Positions 7,255 through 16,946 of a DNA stretch of 64,000 bases are shown piece after piece. The notes beneath the pieces are model-generated. The model saw nothing but the letters and a program-made list of their open reading frames with translations. It had not been told where the DNA came from and did not search any database. Position numbers and translations under genes: made by a program. Source of the DNA: Agathobacter sp. (GTDB lineage: Bacteria > Bacillota > Clostridia > Lachnospirales > Lachnospiraceae); NCBI GenBank assembly GCA_017409825.1, contig JAFQRZ010000018.1:62001-126000 (forward strand). Direction: 5' to 3'. How positions within the stretch are numbered: the stretch's first letter is position 1; each line of letters starts with the position of its first letter.

Positions 7255-7709
7255 TTATTTTAGAATTTATTGTGGCAATGTTTGCCACCATCTCATTCGC
7301 CATTCTTTTTAATGCACCTAGAAAAGAAGTCGTATATTGCGGACTTACTGGTGCACTTGGTTGGGGTGTGTATTATGCCATGACCCAACAAGGCATCCAC
7401 TTAGTTTTGGCATCCTTAGTTGCAACCTTTTGCTTGACGATACTTGCCCGTATATTTGCAGTTGTCCGTAAAAGTCCCGTAACCATATATCTTTTACCAG
7501 GTATCTTCCCATTGGTTCCTGGTGCTGGTATTTACTATACCGCATATTACCTGTTTATTGGAAACACACAGATGTCCGGTTTCAAGGGATTAGAAACACT
7601 AGAAATTGCTGGCGCCATCGTATTTGGAATCATCTTTGGATTTGGCATTCCACAAGGATGGTTTCACAAGCTGTCACCAAAACAAATCGACTTAAGTGAA
7701 GAAAATTAA
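7251..7709 (+). CDS. ThrE-family exporter, C-terminal component (DUF3815)
   Basis: 152 residues, four to five membrane helices. PRKEVVYCGLTGALGWGVYY and VTIYLLPGIFPLVPGAGIYY match the small partner of split ThrE exporters. Starts inside the stop codon of the larger partner (ATGA). Followed by a strong symmetrical terminator. The pair is expected to form one transporter in the cytoplasmic membrane. Confidence 0.9.
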   Translation: MIILEFIVAMFATISFAILFNAPRKEVVYCGLTGALGWGVYYAMTQQGIHLVLASLVATFCLTILARIFAVVRKSPVTIYLLPGIFPLVPGAGIYYTAYYLFIGNTQMSGFKGLETLEIAGAIVFGIIFGFGIPQGWFHKLSPKQIDLSEEN

Positions 7710-7713
7710 AGAA

Positions 7714-7771
7714 AACCCTATATATAAGTTGAAACTTCATTATTAGAAATCTTACACTTATATATAGGGTT
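7714..7771. terminator. Bidirectional terminator between thrE-like genes and the ABC-F gene
   Basis: A perfect 16-bp inverted repeat (arms AACCCTATATATAAGT at 7714-7729 and its complement at 7756-7771) with a 26-base loop. T-rich sequence follows on the plus strand, and an A-rich run lies on the other side, so it can serve both convergent genes. Confidence 0.8.
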
Positions 7772-7780
7772 ATTTTATAT

Positions 7781-9646
7781 TTATGTGGTTGCTTGTGCAG
7801 CTATCTGAGCCGCGAGATCCTCGAGATATTCCCAGCGCTCCATTTTCTCCATGAGAAGTTCTTCTTTTACTTCTTTCTCTTGTGATAACGCATTGAGCTT
7901 GCCATAATTGCTGGCATTTTTTACCATCTCGGCATCAAGCTCTGCAATTTCATTTTCCAGCTTCTCAATATCTGCTTCAATCGTTTCGTATTCCTTCTGC
8001 TCCTTAAATGTAAACTTCAGCTTTTTCTGATGTCCCCAGGTATCGCGAGAATCCTGCTTTTGTCCCGCTTCGCTAGCAATTCCACCAGACTCTACACCCA
8101 CCGCATTCTTGGTGTTTTTCAATCCTATCGACGAAACTTCATTCTGTTCCTGTGGGCGTTTCATCATATAATCTGTGTAACCGCCCTCGTATTGTGTAAT
8201 CTTACCCTCACCCTCAAATGCAAAGACACGTCTCACAATTCGGTCGAGGAAATATCTATCATGAGAAACCGTTACTACAATCCCATCATAGTTATCCAGA
8301 TAATCCTCTAGAATCGCCAGTGTTTCTGTGTCCAAATCATTCGTAGGCTCATCCAAAATCATAACATTCGGTGCTTCCATCAAAACGCGCAGCAAGTTCA
8401 AACGCCGCTTCTCACCACCCGAAAGCTTCCCAATCGGACTATACTGCTGCTCTGCTGGGAACAGAAATCGTTCCAGCATAGAAGATGCAGAAACCAATCC
8501 ATCCTCTGTACGCACATATTCGGCAGTATCTTTGATATAATCAATCACTCTCTGTTCTGGATTTGGAAATACGATTTCCTGTCCATAATAACCGATTTTT
8601 ACCGTCTGCCCTACTTCAATCGTCCCGCTATCTGGTTCTAAGAATCCTGCAATCATCTTCATGAGGGTCGTTTTTCCACAACCATTTTTCCCTACAAAGC
8701 CAATTCTATCCCCTTTAAGCAGAATATAAGTAAAATCCTTCACACAAACAATATTTCCAAATGCCTTGGAAACATTATTAATCTCTATCGTGCTACGTCC
8801 CAATCGAGTCGAAAGAGAGCTCATCTCCAGCTTCTGTACTTCCTTAATGCCTTCTTGGTCACGAAGTGTTTCATAACGTTGAATATGTGCCTTTTGCTTC
8901 GTGGAGCGAGCTCTTGCCCCTCGCTGCATCCACTCGATTTCTTTGCGAAGAATCGATTGGCGTTTTCTTTCACTCGCACGAGCATATTCTTCTCTTTGTG
9001 CTTTAAGTGCAAGGAAACCCGAATAATTCGTATCATAGCTATAAATGCTGCCTCTATCTACTTCGACGATGCGATTACACACGCTGTCGAGGAAGTAACG
9101 ATCGTGTGTCACCATAAGAAGTGCCCCGCGCCAATTACGCAGAAACTCCTCTAACCACTCTACCATATCATAGTCCAAATGGTTCGTCGGCTCATCCATG
9201 ACTAAAACGTCACACGGCTTCAACACTGCTGCAACCAATGCGAGTCGTTTTCTCTGACCTCCCGACAACTCTCCACAAGGCTGTTCGAAATCGCAAATCC
9301 CAAGTTTCAGCATCAATGCTTTTGCTTCACTTTCCATGCTCCATCTATGCGTCTCATCCATATCCGTTGTAATAATTTTCTCCATCACATTCGCTAAAAC
9401 AGAACGTTCTGCATCAAACACTGGATTCTGTGGCAGAAAATTGATTACCACATGGTTAGAACGAATCACAGAGCCTTCATCTGGCTCTTCTAAACCTGCT
9501 ACAATCTTTAATAGCGTAGACTTTCCTGTACCATTGATACCTACGATACCAATTTTTTCTCTTTCCTGCACATAAAAGGAAGCTTTTGAGAAAAGCTCCC
9601 TTTCTGTATATACCTTTGTAATATTTTCTACGTTAATGATATTCAT
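7781..9646 (-). CDS. ABC-F family ATPase (Uup-like)
   Basis: 621 residues, two ABC cassettes and no membrane domain. Cassette 1: Walker A GINGTGKST, signature LSGGQRKRL, Walker B DVLVMDEPTNHLD. Cassette 2: GKNGCGKTT, LSGGEKRRL, VMILDEPTNDLD. The linker of about 80 residues between them (the P-site tRNA interaction motif region) is present, and the last 70 residues form a coiled coil as in Uup and the B. subtilis YfmR group. Such proteins act on the ribosome, as translation factors or in relief of stalls; an antibiotic resistance role cannot be excluded. It directly follows the alarmone synthetase gene with no gap, in the same operon. Confidence 0.92.
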   Translation of the reverse strand: MNIINVENITKVYTERELFSKASFYVQEREKIGIVGINGTGKSTLLKIVAGLEEPDEGSVIRSNHVVINFLPQNPVFDAERSVLANVMEKIITTDMDETHRWSMESEAKALMLKLGICDFEQPCGELSGGQRKRLALVAAVLKPCDVLVMDEPTNHLDYDMVEWLEEFLRNWRGALLMVTHDRYFLDSVCNRIVEVDRGSIYSYDTNYSGFLALKAQREEYARASERKRQSILRKEIEWMQRGARARSTKQKAHIQRYETLRDQEGIKEVQKLEMSSLSTRLGRSTIEINNVSKAFGNIVCVKDFTYILLKGDRIGFVGKNGCGKTTLMKMIAGFLEPDSGTIEVGQTVKIGYYGQEIVFPNPEQRVIDYIKDTAEYVRTEDGLVSASSMLERFLFPAEQQYSPIGKLSGGEKRRLNLLRVLMEAPNVMILDEPTNDLDTETLAILEDYLDNYDGIVVTVSHDRYFLDRIVRRVFAFEGEGKITQYEGGYTDYMMKRPQEQNEVSSIGLKNTKNAVGVESGGIASEAGQKQDSRDTWGHQKKLKFTFKEQKEYETIEADIEKLENEIAELDAEMVKNASNYGKLNALSQEKEVKEELLMEKMERWEYLEDLAAQIAAQATT

Positions 9647-10303
9647 CTAACTGTTTTTCTCTTCTTCCTGTTCTTTTTTTGCCTTGATGATTTCTTCATT
9701 GAGCTGCAGCATCTTGGCATCCATCATAGATACGATCGTCGCACAGTCACGTAATTCACGACTGATATGAGCTGGTGCATGCCCCTCAAACTTATAATAA
9801 ATCTTATGTTCTAAACTTGCCCAAAAGTCCATACCTATCGTACGAATCTGAATCTCCACCTTCGTATCTACCACCTTTTCCCCAATGAAAATAGGCACCG
9901 AAACCAGCATATGAAAACTCTGATAACCACTTGGTTTTGGATTACGGATATAATCCTTTACCGAAATAACCGTCAAATCATTTTGCTTTCCTATCATCTC
10001 CGCCACCTTGTAAATATCGGACGTAAAGGAACAAACAATACGCACACCTGCAATATCATTGATATGATTAATCATATTGTCTACATTGATATCCAGACTA
10101 TGACGTTTCAATTTCTTCACAATGCTCTCTGGTGTCTTGATACGAGACTTAATATATTCAATTGGATCATATTTGTGTACATGTTTGAACTCATCATTCA
10201 AAATTTCAAGCTTCGTGGTCACTTCTTTCAATGCAGAATTGTACAAAAACATCAACGTTTCCCAGCTCTCCACGTCCTCGTTAAAAATCAAAGATGTATC
10301 CAT
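9647..10303 (-). CDS. Small alarmone synthetase, (p)ppGpp synthetase RelQ/YjbM type
   Basis: 218 residues, only a synthetase domain with no hydrolase domain. Signatures: DIAGVRIVCSF, then NPKPSGYQSFHMLV (the Rel synthetase substrate motif), then EIQIRTIGMDFWASLEHKI. The C-terminus is a charged helix used for tetramer formation in RelQ. It makes pppGpp/ppGpp from ATP and GTP or GDP in the stringent response. The gene is immediately followed by the ABC-F factor, an understandable pairing of two translation-stress functions. Confidence 0.93.
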   Translation of the reverse strand: MDTSLIFNEDVESWETLMFLYNSALKEVTTKLEILNDEFKHVHKYDPIEYIKSRIKTPESIVKKLKRHSLDINVDNMINHINDIAGVRIVCSFTSDIYKVAEMIGKQNDLTVISVKDYIRNPKPSGYQSFHMLVSVPIFIGEKVVDTKVEIQIRTIGMDFWASLEHKIYYKFEGHAPAHISRELRDCATIVSMMDAKMLQLNEEIIKAKKEQEEEKNS

Positions 10304-10316
10304 CTTAAAAACCTCC

Positions 10317-10583
10317 CTAATCCTCTTCTATCACATGTAATTCTAAAAACTGAAATTCAATCTCTTCCACAAAATTATCCTGATAAAATCTGGTTTTCGC
10401 CAAACGCTTAAACTCCGCAATATTGGATTCCAGCCAAATCGGCTTACCTAAATCCAGACGATTACACGCCTCCTGCAGGGCATTAAAAACCTTATGCGTG
10501 CGGGTTTCTTCACTGTAATCCTCAATTGTTTCCGAATTTAACATATGCGCATTGTCATCAAATACCTTTACCCAAATTCGCAT
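10317..10583 (-). CDS. Hypothetical protein (88 residues)
   Basis: Small acidic protein reading MRIWVKVFDDNAHMLNSETI at its N-terminus; no recognised domain and no membrane segment. The ATG at 10583 follows GGAGAG by four bases; an upstream TTG at 10595 lies before that site and was rejected. It sits 13 bases before the alarmone synthetase gene and 14 bases after the methyltransferase gene, so it belongs to the same transcription unit. Confidence 0.7.
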   Translation of the reverse strand: MRIWVKVFDDNAHMLNSETIEDYSEETRTHKVFNALQEACNRLDLGKPIWLESNIAEFKRLAKTRFYQDNFVEEIEFQFLELHVIEED

Positions 10584-10597
10584 TTTTCTCTCCAAAA

Positions 10598-11407
10598 TTA
10601 ATTACTTTTGCGGCGCTGTCGATTTGCCTCATACATAAGCAGCGTTGCCGAAATCGCTGCATTCAAAGACTCCACCTGACCCTCCATTGGAATCTTAATA
10701 AACGCATCTGCAAGATTCGCGATTTCATCACTCAAGCCATTGCCTTCATTTCCAATCAAAAATCCGCATGCCTTCGTGTAGTCTTCTTCATCATAAGAGT
10801 TTTGCCCCTTTAAATGTGCGGCATAAAGAGAAATGCCCTGTCTCTGTAATGCTTGCATGGTCGCACCCAAATCATCTGTTACATAAAAAGGCACACGATA
10901 AATACTTCCCATCGTAGAACGAATCGTTTTTGGATTGAACAAATCCACCGTGGTCTTATTCATAATAATCCCAGTTACACCAGCACCTTCTCCGGTTCGT
11001 ACCATAGTCCCCAGGTTTCCTGGGTCCTGAATACTTTCTAATAACAAAAGATGTGTTTTATCTCCAGCCAAAAGCTGTTCCATCGAATACTCTGGCATAG
11101 CCATCACCGCCATGATTCCTTGTGGTGTCTGCGTATCCGATACACTTTTAAATACATTGTCTGCGACAACTTCGTAGATTGCGTTTGCCTTGTCACATTT
11201 CGTTTTCAACTCAGCTAAAACCGCGTGGTTTTCTGGGTTGTTTTCATATCCCTCTGCCACATACACTGCTTTCAAGGATGCAACTGGTGCTTCCACAACC
11301 ATACGTGGTCCCTCGACCACAAATGTCTTTGTGCTTTTTCGTTCTTTACTTTTTTTCAACAGCAAGCTGACCTGCTTCATTTGCTGATTATTTGTACTTG
11401 TAATCAT
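10598..11407 (-). CDS. TrmH/SpoU-family RNA 2'-O-methyltransferase
   Basis: 269 residues. An N-terminal substrate-binding domain (FVVEGPRMVVEA) is followed by the SPOUT knot: motif 1 LLESIQDPGNLGTMVRTGEG, motif 2 FLIGNEGNGLS, motif 3 IPMEGQVESLNAAISATLLM. Uses S-adenosylmethionine to methylate a ribose in rRNA or tRNA; the layout is closest to the YsgA/RlmB-like group. The target nucleotide cannot be read from sequence. Ends close to pfkA upstream (five-base gap), so co-transcription is likely. Confidence 0.92.
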   Translation of the reverse strand: MITSTNNQQMKQVSLLLKKSKERKSTKTFVVEGPRMVVEAPVASLKAVYVAEGYENNPENHAVLAELKTKCDKANAIYEVVADNVFKSVSDTQTPQGIMAVMAMPEYSMEQLLAGDKTHLLLLESIQDPGNLGTMVRTGEGAGVTGIIMNKTTVDLFNPKTIRSTMGSIYRVPFYVTDDLGATMQALQRQGISLYAAHLKGQNSYDEEDYTKACGFLIGNEGNGLSDEIANLADAFIKIPMEGQVESLNAAISATLLMYEANRQRRKSN

Positions 11408-11412
11408 ATATT

Positions 11413-12384
11413 TTATACCAAACTCTTAGAAATATAATTCATATAGTCAGGAATATCCTTCTTCATTTCAAGTGCTTCTTCGATATCAAAGTCACAGAAT
11501 TCCCCATTCTTGTATGCTACAACACGGTTTGATTTTCCTTCACATAATAAATCAACTGCCATCGCACCCATAACAGACGCGTACACACGGTCTTTACAGG
11601 TAGGTACACCACCACGCTGCATATAGCCTAAGATAGACGCACGCGTTTCCATACCTGTTGCTGCTTCGATACGTTTCGCCATAGAAGCCGAATGTCCGAT
11701 GCCTTCTGCATTGATAATAATGTGGTGCTGTTTTCCTTTTTTACGATTTTCGATAACATGATTAATGATATCCTGCTCGTTATGATTGTATTTTTCTGGC
11801 AAAAGAATATCTTCTGCACCACATGCAATACCACACCACAATGCGATGTAACCAGCATGACGTCCCATTACTTCGATAATGGTACATCTGTCATGTGATT
11901 TCGATGTATCTCGGATTTTATCGATGGCTTCCATCGCTGTGTTAATCGCTGTATCGAAACCAATCGTATAATCTGTACAAGCGATATCCAAATCGATAGT
12001 TCCTGGAATACCAATCGTATTGATTCCATGCTTCGCTAATGCCAACGCACCACGGAACGAACCATCTCCTCCGATAACAACCAAAGCATCAATCCCATGT
12101 TTCTTACAGATTTCTGCAGCCATTTTCTGCACATCTGGATCTACAAATTCAGTACAACGCGCGGTCTGAAGCTTTGTACCACCACGGGCAATTGTCTCGG
12201 AAACATCGGATGCGTTCATATCAAAGATATCCTCATTCAAAAGTCCTGCAAAGCCTCTGGAAATACCTTTTACCTTTTTCCCCTTAAAAAGCGCTTCACG
12301 GACAACTGCACGCATTGCAGCATTCATACCTGGAGCGTCTCCACCACTTGTTAATACACCAATTGTTTCTACCTGCTTAGACAT
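11413..12384 (-). CDS. pfkA: 6-phosphofructokinase
   Basis: 323 residues, the normal bacterial length. ATP site GVLTSGGDAPGMNAA, GGDGSFRGA; substrate site GIPGTIDLDIACTDYTIGFD, EVMGRHAGYIA and MQRGGVP. Commits fructose 6-phosphate to glycolysis. One oddity: the catalytic loop usually reads TIDND, but here it reads TIDLD, keeping both aspartates and changing the asparagine. The glycine after SGGDAPGMNAA and GGDGS suggests ATP rather than pyrophosphate use. Lies between dnaE (27-base gap) and the methyltransferase. Confidence 0.94.
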   Translation of the reverse strand: MSKQVETIGVLTSGGDAPGMNAAMRAVVREALFKGKKVKGISRGFAGLLNEDIFDMNASDVSETIARGGTKLQTARCTEFVDPDVQKMAAEICKKHGIDALVVIGGDGSFRGALALAKHGINTIGIPGTIDLDIACTDYTIGFDTAINTAMEAIDKIRDTSKSHDRCTIIEVMGRHAGYIALWCGIACGAEDILLPEKYNHNEQDIINHVIENRKKGKQHHIIINAEGIGHSASMAKRIEAATGMETRASILGYMQRGGVPTCKDRVYASVMGAMAVDLLCEGKSNRVVAYKNGEFCDFDIEEALEMKKDIPDYMNYISKSLV

Positions 12385-12411
12385 TGTTTTGCCTCCTATT
12401 TTCCAATTTGT

Positions 12412-15400
12412 TTATTCAATACTCTTTTCAACTACTTTTACGTTTTTCTCACCGAGAAAATTCTTCAAAGTCAGTAAAAGTTCTTCATTTACGCCCACCG
12501 TCTGATTTTTACCCAATCGCTTAATCGCTTTTGGATTCGCTACATAAATCACGACCTCGTCACTACCATCGGAATCACGTAGAATATCCATAAGGACATC
12601 TTCTTTTTCCAGATAAGCTTCTTTCGACTCAAACTGAAACCACAATTCACAGCCTGTCTCATCAAATGGAACGATTCGTTCGCAAATAATCTTGCCATCC
12701 TTATCATCCTCAACCGAAGCTCGTCCAACGACAAATACCTTCTCGTCTGTATTAAGGAAACGCTGATACTTCTCATAATCTCTAGGGAAAATGATGACCT
12801 CCACCGTTCCCGTCAAATCTTCGATAGTGATATACGCCATCGCTTTGTTATTACGGGTAAATGTTACTTTTTTCTCTGCAATCAATCCACCCACAATCAC
12901 ATGCTGATTATCCTTAATTTTTACCTGTGATTCCATGCCAGTTTTCATGGCATCAAGATTACCCTCCTCTGCTTCCATCAGGGCAAAATCAGAAGCTACG
13001 GCATTGATATTCTTGCGAATTTTCTCTGAATATTCCTCTAGTGGATGTCCGCTAAGATAAATGCCTAATACCTCTTTTTCAAATCCCAGCATCATTTCCT
13101 TCGGAAACTCTCCAACATCTGGATACTGAATTTCGTAATCCGCTTTTTCTTCTTCACTGGCAAAATCAAATAAAGTCATCTGTCCTGCTACAGAAGATTT
13201 TTTCTTGGAAGTTACCTGATCAATCATAGACGCATACACGAATGTCATCTGTTTACGTGTACCATCCAAGCTATCGCAAGCACCTGCCTTTATCAAATTT
13301 TCAACTGCACGCTTATTGACTTCTCGTTCTGCAACTCGCTCAATAAAATCCTGCAAGGTGCGATAAGGGCCACCCACTTTTCGCTCCTCGATAATCTTGT
13401 CAATCACTGGACGGCCAAGGCTCTTAATCGCATACAAACCATATCTTACATTTGGCCCTTCTGCGGTAAATTCACCCCACCCAGCATTGATGTCTGGTGG
13501 GAGCACATCAATATTCATTTCCTTGCAATGATTCAAATATTCTGCAGCCTTAGCAGAATTATCGATTACAGAAGTCATAAGTGCCGCCATAAACTCCACT
13601 GGATAATAATACTTGAGCCATGCTGTCTGCACACTGATTACCGCATAAGCAGCCGCATGCGATTTATTAAATGCATACTTTGCAAAGTCAACCATGGAGT
13701 CGTAAATGCTATTTGCAGCTTTTTCTGAAATTCCATTTGCAACACATCCCTTGATTCCCTGTTCTTCGTTTCCATAAACGAAGTTCTTACGCTCTGCATC
13801 AATAACGTACTGCTTCTTTTTACTCATAGCACGACGAATATTATCCGCCTGTCCCATCGTATAGCCTGCCAGCTTCTGTACAATCTGCATTACCTGTTCC
13901 TGATAAACGATACAGCCGTAGGTAGGCTCCAAAATACTTTCCAATTCTGGTGTCACATACGTAATGGAATCCTGATTATTCTTACCGCGAATATAATCCG
14001 GGATAAAGTCCATTGGACCTGGTCGATACAGGGAAATCCCCGCTACAATATCTTCAAAGCTCTGTGGACGCAGCTCTCGCATGAAATTCTGCATACCACC
14101 AGATTCTAACTGGAATACCCCTTCGGTCTTTCCTGTTCCGATGAAATCTAATACTGCCTTATCATTAAAATCAATATGGTCGATATCTACATCAATCCCT
14201 TTGGATGCCTTGATATTTTTCACCGCATCCTTCAGTACCGTAAGGGTACGTAGACCAAGGAAGTCCATCTTTAAAAGACCTAATTCTTCTAGCTGTACCA
14301 TGTTGTACTCTGCCGTCGGTGTACCATCACTGGCACGTCCCAAAGGCACATAATCACTCGCCACGCCTGGATAAATAACCACACCTGCTGCGTGCACAGA
14401 TACATGGTTTGGAAGCCCTTCCAGTTTCTTCGCCATATCAATTAAATCGTGCATCGCACGGTCCCCTTCATAAACGGAACGTAGTTCCGGATTCATCTGA
14501 AGCGCTTTATCAATCGTAATGTTGAGTTCCATTGGCACCATCTTCGCCAATTTATCCATATCTGCATAAGGGAAATCCAAGGCTTTTCCAACTGCTTTGA
14601 TTACCCCACGTGCCGCCATCGTACCAAAGGTCGTAATCTGTGTTACGGAATCTTTTCCGTATTTCTCAGTTACATATTCAATCGCACGATAACGCTCCGC
14701 GTATTCAAAGTCTACGTCAATATCTGGCATGGATACACGCTCTGGATTTAAGAAACGCTCGAACAGCAGGTTATATTTTACTGGGTCGACGTTCGTAATA
14801 CCTGTACAATAACATACACGACTACCTGCCGCAGAACCACGTCCTGGTCCTACCCAGCAATCATGATTTCTACACCAGTTGATATAGTCCCAAACGATAA
14901 GAATATATTCCACGAAGCCCATTTTCTCGATGATACCCAGTTCATACTCCATATCCTCGTGAATTCGTACAAGGTCTTCCTCTGTATATTCCTCATTCTT
15001 CACATATTTTTCTTCAAAGCCTTCTTCGCAAATATGCACCAAAAATTCTTTCGCACTGGAAAATCCTTCTGGCACCTCATACTTCGGAATCTTGTAGTTT
15101 CCAAATTCTAATTCTACATGACAACGGTCTGCGATTTTCTGTGTATTATAAACCGCTTCTAAGGCATACGGGAACAAGCACATCATGTCCTGCTCACTTT
15201 TCACATAATACTGTCCGCCATCATAACGCATACGGTCTTCATCTGACACCTTCTTGCCCGTCTGGATACAAAGCAAGACATCATGTGACTCCACGTCCTC
15301 TTCATACGTATAATGAATATCATTGGTACATACCAATTCGATACCCGTTTCCTGACTCATACGAAGCAAATCATTGTTCACTCGCTTCTGGTCTGCAATG

Positions 15401-15936
15401 CCATGATCCTGCAATTCCAAGAAGAAATTGTCTGGACCAAAGCAATCTCTATATTTCAATGCGGTCTTTTTCGCTTCTTCATAAAATCCACGAATTAAAT
15501 AACGTGGGATTTCTCCCGCCAAACATGCAGACAACGCAATGAGACCTTCATGGTACTTCTCCAAGGTTTCAAAGTCCACACGAGGTCTGTAATAATATCC
15601 ATCCGTAAAACCAATCGAAACGATTTTCATCAGGTTTTCATAACCTTTATTATTTTCTGCCAAAAGAACCAAATGATAATACTTGTCATCGCCATGACTG
15701 ATTTCACGATCAAATCTACTATTTGGAGCTACGTATATTTCACAACCGATGATAGGGTTAATCCCCGCATCCTTTGCTGCCTTGTAAAAATCTACTACTC
15801 CATACATAACACCGTGGTCGGTAATAGCTGCAGCATTCATTCCCAGCTCTTTCACACGGTTGACATAATTCTTTATTTTGTTTGAACCATCTAATAAACT
15901 ATACTCTGTATGAGTATGTAAATGTGCAAAAGCCAT
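12412..15936 (-). CDS. dnaE: DNA polymerase III subunit alpha
   Basis: 1174 residues. PHP domain at the start (HLHTHTEYSLLDG), polymerase core with the catalytic aspartates in MPDIDVDFE, thumb and fingers (GPGRGSAAGS, YRPGPMDFIPDYIRGK), helix-hairpin-helix region, and an OB fold near the C-terminus (QVKIKDNQHVIVGGLIAEKK). The start at 15936 has AAAGGAG seven bases upstream; an ATG eight codons earlier has no such site. This is the DnaE-type replicase, used beside PolC in Bacillota for primer extension. Co-directional with pfkA. Confidence 0.96.
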   Translation of the reverse strand: MAFAHLHTHTEYSLLDGSNKIKNYVNRVKELGMNAAAITDHGVMYGVVDFYKAAKDAGINPIIGCEIYVAPNSRFDREISHGDDKYYHLVLLAENNKGYENLMKIVSIGFTDGYYYRPRVDFETLEKYHEGLIALSACLAGEIPRYLIRGFYEEAKKTALKYRDCFGPDNFFLELQDHGIADQKRVNNDLLRMSQETGIELVCTNDIHYTYEEDVESHDVLLCIQTGKKVSDEDRMRYDGGQYYVKSEQDMMCLFPYALEAVYNTQKIADRCHVELEFGNYKIPKYEVPEGFSSAKEFLVHICEEGFEEKYVKNEEYTEEDLVRIHEDMEYELGIIEKMGFVEYILIVWDYINWCRNHDCWVGPGRGSAAGSRVCYCTGITNVDPVKYNLLFERFLNPERVSMPDIDVDFEYAERYRAIEYVTEKYGKDSVTQITTFGTMAARGVIKAVGKALDFPYADMDKLAKMVPMELNITIDKALQMNPELRSVYEGDRAMHDLIDMAKKLEGLPNHVSVHAAGVVIYPGVASDYVPLGRASDGTPTAEYNMVQLEELGLLKMDFLGLRTLTVLKDAVKNIKASKGIDVDIDHIDFNDKAVLDFIGTGKTEGVFQLESGGMQNFMRELRPQSFEDIVAGISLYRPGPMDFIPDYIRGKNNQDSITYVTPELESILEPTYGCIVYQEQVMQIVQKLAGYTMGQADNIRRAMSKKKQYVIDAERKNFVYGNEEQGIKGCVANGISEKAANSIYDSMVDFAKYAFNKSHAAAYAVISVQTAWLKYYYPVEFMAALMTSVIDNSAKAAEYLNHCKEMNIDVLPPDINAGWGEFTAEGPNVRYGLYAIKSLGRPVIDKIIEERKVGGPYRTLQDFIERVAEREVNKRAVENLIKAGACDSLDGTRKQMTFVYASMIDQVTSKKKSSVAGQMTLFDFASEEEKADYEIQYPDVGEFPKEMMLGFEKEVLGIYLSGHPLEEYSEKIRKNINAVASDFALMEAEEGNLDAMKTGMESQVKIKDNQHVIVGGLIAEKKVTFTRNNKAMAYITIEDLTGTVEVIIFPRDYEKYQRFLNTDEKVFVVGRASVEDDKDGKIICERIVPFDETGCELWFQFESKEAYLEKEDVLMDILRDSDGSDEVVIYVANPKAIKRLGKNQTVGVNEELLLTLKNFLGEKNVKVVEKSIE

Positions 15937-15972
15937 AGGTGGCTCCTTTCTACTTTCCAATCACTATTCCTA

Positions 15973-16821
15973 TTATACACCTAATCCAATGCAAACAAAA
16001 GCCAAAATCAGCAAGTGAGCTGGATAAAAAGCGTAAAAGATATATTTCATATTTTTTCCACGTGTTCCATCATACTTGATCAATGGATAAAGCATGAGCA
16101 GTGCCAAAATTTCTATATCATCACACAATACGGATAATGACAAAACGGCCAATGCAAACGCCATCTCTTTTTGTCTGCGGAACAAATACAAAACAAGAAT
16201 CGCCACGATGCCGCCGAATCCATAATCTGTATGCAAGAGCATCTCTGCCAATCCACCAAATACTGCCACAACCACAAGTCCTGCAGCACCTGTTAGAATC
16301 ATTCCAAGAATCGACTCCCACTGCTTTTCCTGCCAAAATTCATAGAATTTCTCCACGTAAGAAATTGCCCAAACTGCCAGCAATCCCAATCCCAGTGTAA
16401 AAAAGACATTACTGTATTCCAGCGTCCACCACTGCCCAGCAATCGCCAGGTCAAATGGAATCTCCGAAATCAACGCAAATAGAAACAAACGCAAGGCATA
16501 CTTTGCCACACTTCTCGTATGCAAGAACCCTTCCACCAGCAGGAAGCAATAAATCGGAAACGCCATACGTCCAATATAACGCATCCATTCATAGATAGCA
16601 TAAACCATATCCTGATTATTCGCTACCCAAACGATGATTTTGTCTCCAATAAAATCGCTAATCTGCATACTTCCTGTAATATGAAAGGATGCTACATATA
16701 CGCGCCAAATTACCACTGCTGCAACATGATCAATCAGCATCGTAATCAATGCGATAAGTTTTAAATGATAGCCCGTAAAGCTAGTATTTTTTACAGAAGA
16801 AGTTCCTTGTATATTCATCAT
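15973..16821 (-). CDS. TraX-family membrane protein
   Basis: 282 residues, about eight membrane helices. It begins TGYHLKLIALITMLIDHVAA and continues with YIGRMAFPIYCFLLVEGFLHT and LFALISEIPFDLAI, the signature of TraX-like acyltransferases (first known as F-pilin acetylase). In Lachnospiraceae such genes are chromosomal and unrelated to conjugation; the acyl acceptor is unknown. Stands alone, with the same direction as dnaE. Confidence 0.88.
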   Translation of the reverse strand: MMNIQGTSSVKNTSFTGYHLKLIALITMLIDHVAAVVIWRVYVASFHITGSMQISDFIGDKIIVWVANNQDMVYAIYEWMRYIGRMAFPIYCFLLVEGFLHTRSVAKYALRLFLFALISEIPFDLAIAGQWWTLEYSNVFFTLGLGLLAVWAISYVEKFYEFWQEKQWESILGMILTGAAGLVVVAVFGGLAEMLLHTDYGFGGIVAILVLYLFRRQKEMAFALAVLSLSVLCDDIEILALLMLYPLIKYDGTRGKNMKYIFYAFYPAHLLILAFVCIGLGV

Positions 16822-16899
16822 CCTACATCCTAACTAAGTTCTTTTTGTCTACATACTTTTCTCGACTATTTTACTATAAAATCACCTTTGAAACAACAG

Positions 16900-16933
16900 A
16901 AAAAGAAGACCTGCAAAACGATTGCAGGCCTTC
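16900..16933 (-). terminator. Terminator of the GH79-like gene
   Basis: Minus strand GAAGGCCTGCAA pairs with TTGCAGGTCTTC (one G-U), five-base loop, followed by TTTTTC. It lies 13 bases after the stop codon. Confidence 0.8.
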
Positions 16934-16946
16934 TGGAAAAATCATT

